Source of the DNA: Deltaproteobacteria bacterium RBG_16_54_18
GTDB taxonomy: Bacteria > Desulfobacterota > B13-G15 > RBG-16-54-18
Assembly (NCBI GenBank): GCA_001797935.1
Contig: MGQT01000121.1
Coordinates: 1,014 to 8,568 of the forward strand
Length of the DNA: 7,555 nt
Direction: 5' to 3'
Shown: positions 4,943 through 7,555 of the stretch, piece after piece
How the letters are laid out: every line of letters starts with the position of its first letter
Position numbering within the stretch: position 1 is the first letter of the stretch
Program-made: the position numbers and the translations under genes
Notes under the pieces: model-generated
Databases searched by the model: none
Told to the model about the DNA's origin: nothing
What the model saw: the letters and a program-made list of their open reading frames with translations, nothing else

Positions 4943-5622
4943 ACCACAAGACCGAAATAGTCGCCCTCATCCCCGCGTATAACGCCGCCAGGAGTCTCCC
5001 CGCGGTGATCGCCGGCGTCAAGGAATTCGGCCTCCCCGTGGTGGTGGTGGACGATGGATCGGATGATGCCACGGCCAAAATCGCCCGTACTGCCGGGGTT
5101 GTCGTCTTGCGGCACCCGGTCAACCGGGGAAAAGGAACGGCCTTGCGCACCGGCTTTTGGTTTATCCTCCAGCAGGGATATAAGGCCGTCATCACCATCG
5201 ATGCCGACGGTCAGCATGACCCCTCTTACATACCCTCCTTTATCCAGGCCTTTGAGCAAGCCAGGGGGGAGATTATCATCGGTTCCCGGGCCGGGGAGTT
5301 CGGGGGGATGAGCTGGCTGAGGAGGTTTTGGAACAAACTGGGGGTCAGGACCGTATCCAAGATGATCGGTACACCCCTCACCGATACCCAATCCGGCTAT
5401 CGTCTCATTGCGAGCACGGTGCTTCAAGGCCTCCCCCTCCGTGCCGCTGGGTATGAAGGGGAGCTGGAACTCCTCCTCAAGGCTTGCAAAAGAGGACATG
5501 AAGTGACAGAAATCCCAATTATTTCGCATTATGCCGACGGCAGGCCGTCGAGCCATTTTCAGCCGGTGCGCGATACCTGGTTGGTCTGCAGAACCTTCTT
5601 GCAGGAGTTCTTTTGGAAATAG
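4939..5622 (+). CDS. Family 2 glycosyltransferase (dolichyl-/polyprenyl-phosphate mannosyltransferase-like)
   Basis: This 227-residue cytoplasmic or peripheral GT-A enzyme would move a sugar from a nucleotide donor to a lipid phosphate or other acceptor. Visible motifs are ALIPAYN (9-15), VVVVDDGSDD (34-43) for nucleotide binding, NRGKGTALRTGF (62-73), and the metal-binding DADGQHDP (88-95). IIIGSR (112-117) and DTQSGYR (149-155) complete the DPM1-like pattern. It has no C-terminal membrane helices, unlike GtrB- or DPMS-type fusions, although the last residues (WLVCRTFLQEFFW) could form an amphipathic membrane-touching helix. It starts inside the stop of the ATP-grasp gene and has no strong ribosome site of its own, which implies translational coupling. 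A 151-bp gap follows it. The sugar and acceptor cannot be told from sequence. Confidence 0.92.
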   Translation: MNHKTEIVALIPAYNAARSLPAVIAGVKEFGLPVVVVDDGSDDATAKIARTAGVVVLRHPVNRGKGTALRTGFWFILQQGYKAVITIDADGQHDPSYIPSFIQAFEQARGEIIIGSRAGEFGGMSWLRRFWNKLGVRTVSKMIGTPLTDTQSGYRLIASTVLQGLPLRAAGYEGELELLLKACKRGHEVTEIPIISHYADGRPSSHFQPVRDTWLVCRTFLQEFFWK

Positions 5623-5629
5623 GGTCGCC

Positions 5630-5642
5630 CCCCGCCGCGGGG
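5630..5642. other. GC-rich hairpin after the glycosyltransferase stop
   Basis: CCCCG and CGGGG flank a 3-nt loop, 8 bp after the stop. The sequence that follows is A-rich rather than T-rich, so this is not a classical intrinsic terminator for the plus strand. It may stabilise the mRNA end or mark a boundary between two transcription units. Confidence 0.35.
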
Positions 5643-5663
5643 TACAAAAAAGATTGTTACCAG

Positions 5664-5692
5664 TTGCAAAAAAAGGCCTGGTGTGATAGAAA
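5664..5692 (+). promoter_or_regulatory. Weak candidate promoter for the radical SAM gene
   Basis: TTGCAA (5664-5669) and TAGAAA (5687-5692) are 17 bp apart, each matching four of six consensus bases. A TG two bases before the -10 box gives an extended -10. The gap to the glycosyltransferase supports a separate promoter, but the boxes alone are weak. Confidence 0.3.
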
Positions 5693-5696
5693 AATG

Positions 5697-5731
5697 AATC
5701 ACCTTCCCTTATGCGCGTGGAGGGGGTGATT
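5697..5731 (+). other. Stem-loop in the leader of the radical SAM gene
   Basis: AATCACC (5697-5703) and GGTGATT (5725-5731) form a perfect 7-bp stem. Two G-U pairs and one C-G pair extend it to 10 bp around a 15-nt loop. A second short pairing, AAGGA/TCCTT (5738-5742 with 5757-5761), lies just before the GGAGG ribosome site at 5764-5768. No known riboswitch is recognised. Confidence 0.35.
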
Positions 5732-5773
5732 AAACGGAAGGAGTTTCTCTGAGGAGTCCTTGCGGAGGTAAGA

Positions 5774-7153
5774 ATGGGAACATTCCATAGGATAAGGGAC
5801 TACACACTGGGGACGTTTGCCTCGGCAGCCCTGGCCTTGTTGGCGACGTGTACAGATGAACAGCTCATCACCCTCACTTATTTGGCCGAGCGGATACCGC
5901 GCAAGGAGTCCTATCGGGAAAAGATCCGCTGGATACGGGATCTATTCCGACAACGGCACCCCGGCTTGCACATTGCCCGGAAGGTGGTAAAAAATACCAA
6001 CCCGTTGCATCGCCGTAAGATCATTCAGAACGTCATCATCAATCAGCTCCTCATGGGCACCAACAAGCGCAAGGAATTTGAGGCGCGCACCGGCACCTAC
6101 CCGCCCGACACCCTCCTCATCAGCCCCACCATGCGGTGTGATCTTACCTGCTATGGTTGCTATGCAGGACACTATTCGCGCGAGCATGACCTACCCCTGG
6201 AGGAGATCGACCGTGTGATCACCGAGGCCAAGGAGATGGGGATCCACCTGATCCTGTTTACCGGCGGGGAACCATTCCTGCGCGACGACCTCTTTACGCT
6301 CTTTAAAAAACACCGCGATGTCGCCTTCCAAGTTTATACCAACGCCCGCTTAATCGATAAACGGATGGTGAAGCGTTTTGCCGCCGTCGGTAACATCATG
6401 CCCGCTATCAGTCTGGAAGGGCTCAAGGAGCAGACCGATCGCCGTAGGGGCGCGGGACACTTTCAGCATTGCGTCGAGGTGATGGATATGCTGCGTAAGG
6501 CCGGCCTCTTCTTCGCCGTCTCCACCACACAGACGCGGGAGAACACCGATGTCCTGGCCAGTGACGAGTTCGTCGATTTCCTCGTGGAAAAGGGATGTAT
6601 CCTGATGTGGAACTTTCATTACGTCCCCGTCGGGCGTGTACCCGATACGCAACTGATGGCGACCCCCGAACAGCGCGACTACATGCGCGAGCGGTTCAAA
6701 TATTTCCGGGCCGTCAAATCGATGCTCTTTGTCGATTTCTGGAACGATGGTCACCTGACCAACGGCTGCATCGCCGGCGGAAGAAAGTATTTGCACATCA
6801 ACGCCAACGGGGATGTAGAGCCGTGCGTCTTTTGCCATTTTGCGGCGGACAACATCAAGGGGAAGAGCCTTTTGGAGGTACTCAACTCCCCCCTCTTTAA
6901 AGAGATCCGCTCCCGGCAACCATTTACCGATAACCCCTTCCGCCCCTGTATGCTCATCGACGCACCGGCGCAGGGGAGGGAGATGGCCTTAAAGTATGCC
7001 CGCCGTTTCACCCACGAGGGTGCCGAGGTACTCTTTACCGACCTGGCGGAGGAGATGGACCGCTATTCCAGCCGGTACAAACCGATTGCCGACACTGCCT
7101 GGGCGGAATTCCGGCACACCAAGACTAAAAAGAGCACCGTCGCCGCAGGATAA
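5774..7153 (+). CDS. Radical SAM enzyme with C-terminal SPASM-like cysteine cluster
   Basis: This 459-residue enzyme should reductively cleave S-adenosylmethionine with a [4Fe-4S] cluster to make a 5'-deoxyadenosyl radical. The cluster motif is CDLTCYGC (Cys122, Cys126, Cys129), followed by TGGEP (163-167) and the SLEG segment (213-216). The C-terminal part has Cys332, Cys351, Cys354 and Cys392 in a GC...HINANGDVEPCVFC...RPC arrangement, a SPASM/twitch-like site for auxiliary clusters. About 110 N-terminal residues before the core are mostly helical, with no clear membrane span. It resembles a broad anaerobe group in COG0535 (MoaA/PqqE/NifB relatives) whose substrate I do not know. GGAGG (5764-5768) fixes the ATG. 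The dehydratase-related gene follows by 5 bp, so the two are co-transcribed and probably co-translated. No small peptide precursor gene is seen next to it. Confidence 0.9.
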   Translation: MGTFHRIRDYTLGTFASAALALLATCTDEQLITLTYLAERIPRKESYREKIRWIRDLFRQRHPGLHIARKVVKNTNPLHRRKIIQNVIINQLLMGTNKRKEFEARTGTYPPDTLLISPTMRCDLTCYGCYAGHYSREHDLPLEEIDRVITEAKEMGIHLILFTGGEPFLRDDLFTLFKKHRDVAFQVYTNARLIDKRMVKRFAAVGNIMPAISLEGLKEQTDRRRGAGHFQHCVEVMDMLRKAGLFFAVSTTQTRENTDVLASDEFVDFLVEKGCILMWNFHYVPVGRVPDTQLMATPEQRDYMRERFKYFRAVKSMLFVDFWNDGHLTNGCIAGGRKYLHINANGDVEPCVFCHFAADNIKGKSLLEVLNSPLFKEIRSRQPFTDNPFRPCMLIDAPAQGREMALKYARRFTHEGAEVLFTDLAEEMDRYSSRYKPIADTAWAEFRHTKTKKSTVAAG

Positions 7154-7158
7154 GAGGC

Positions 7159-7555
7159 ATGAGGGTTACGTTCCCCCGCCTCGGCACCATGCATATCTTT
7201 TGTCGGGCTATTGCCGAAACCGCCGGCATCCCCTACCTTGTCCCGCCGCTCACCAGCCGCAAGACCCTGGCCCTGGGGGTGAAAAACTCCAACGAATGTA
7301 TCTGCCTCCCTTTCAAGGTCATCCTCGGTAACTTCATCGAGGCCTTGCAGCGCGGTGCCGACACCATTGTCATGGTGGGGAGCGGCCCCCCGTGCCGTCT
7401 CGGGCTCTACGACCTCGTTCACCAGGTCATTCTCGAAGACCTCGGCCTGCCGTACCGGTGCCTCACCATCCCCCCCCGTCTTACCTGGAAGGCATTGATG
7501 AAGAACCACGAAGAGACCAAGACCTTGCGCAAGGAGCTCACGCTGCGCAACTACC
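7159..7555 (+). CDS. 2-hydroxyacyl-CoA dehydratase/activase-related protein (partial, N-terminus)
   Basis: The frame runs from ATG 7159 to the window end, giving 132 residues with no stop. It begins MRVTFPRLGTMHIFCRAI, followed by VPPLTSRKTLALGVKNSNECICLPFKV and GNFIEALQRGADTIVMVGSGPPCRLGLYD. This is the pattern of the acyl-CoA dehydratase activase-related family (COG3580/COG3581-like, akin to HgdB/BcrC components). Cys49 in CLPFK and Cys79 in GPPCR are the likely iron-sulfur ligands. Homologues usually work with an ATPase activase to drive low-potential electrons in anaerobes; many are standalone and uncharacterised. The ATG lies 5 bp after the radical SAM stop with only a weak AGAGG before it, suggesting coupling. 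Met11 (7189) is a less likely start because relatives begin at the first Met. The activase partner, if any, is beyond the window. Confidence 0.82.
   Translation, partial: MRVTFPRLGTMHIFCRAIAETAGIPYLVPPLTSRKTLALGVKNSNECICLPFKVILGNFIEALQRGADTIVMVGSGPPCRLGLYDLVHQVILEDLGLPYRCLTIPPRLTWKALMKNHEETKTLRKELTLRNY

Noticed and set aside
5694..5729. 11-residue frame MNHLPLCAWRG before the radical SAM gene as a peptide precursor
   Set aside because: It has no ribosome site, overlaps the stem-loop at 5697-5731, and is too short and featureless for a RiPP precursor.

Overview
The window looks like chromosome from a Gram-negative anaerobic bacterium. Three things suggest this: an LprI-type exported protein with a signal peptide, a Rex NADH/NAD+ sensor, and a radical SAM enzyme followed by a 2-hydroxyacyl-CoA dehydratase/activase-related protein. 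C-rich palindromic intergenic repeats of a type common in proteobacterial genomes fit too. A syntroph- or sulfate-reducer-like lineage (Desulfobacterota/Syntrophia type) is my best guess, but it is inference only. The left quarter is visibly richer in A+T and sparser in genes than the rest.

Left region (1-1441): two small exported proteins lie on the minus strand. One is an LprI/DUF1311-like protein cut by the left window edge; the other is a 97-residue unknown. A nearly identical 22-bp sequence occurs on either side of the 97-residue gene. The 571-bp gap before the next gene holds no convincing gene. It carries a run of inverted repeats, including two C/G-rich hairpins of dispersed-repeat type, and ends in a terminator-like hairpin plus T7 just upstream of the pfkB-family gene.

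Central block (1442-3440, plus strand): a PfkB-family sugar-phosphate kinase, the redox repressor Rex (TTG start), and an acylphosphatase. Rex appears to have its own sigma70-type promoter, with a Rex-box-like palindrome over the expected transcription start, so autoregulation is likely. The block joins glycolytic flux, NADH sensing and acyl-phosphate hydrolysis. A 73-residue single-pass membrane protein faces the other way, with a near-consensus promoter.

Right block (3779-7555, plus strand): an ATP-grasp ligase and a family 2 glycosyltransferase overlap by 4 bp and must be co-translated. After a 151-bp gap with stem-loops come a radical SAM enzyme with a C-terminal cysteine cluster and, 5 bp later, a dehydratase/activase-related protein that runs off the window. 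The substrates of all four are unknown. The two pairs may form one pathway for a modified glycoconjugate or lipid, or may be two adjacent units.
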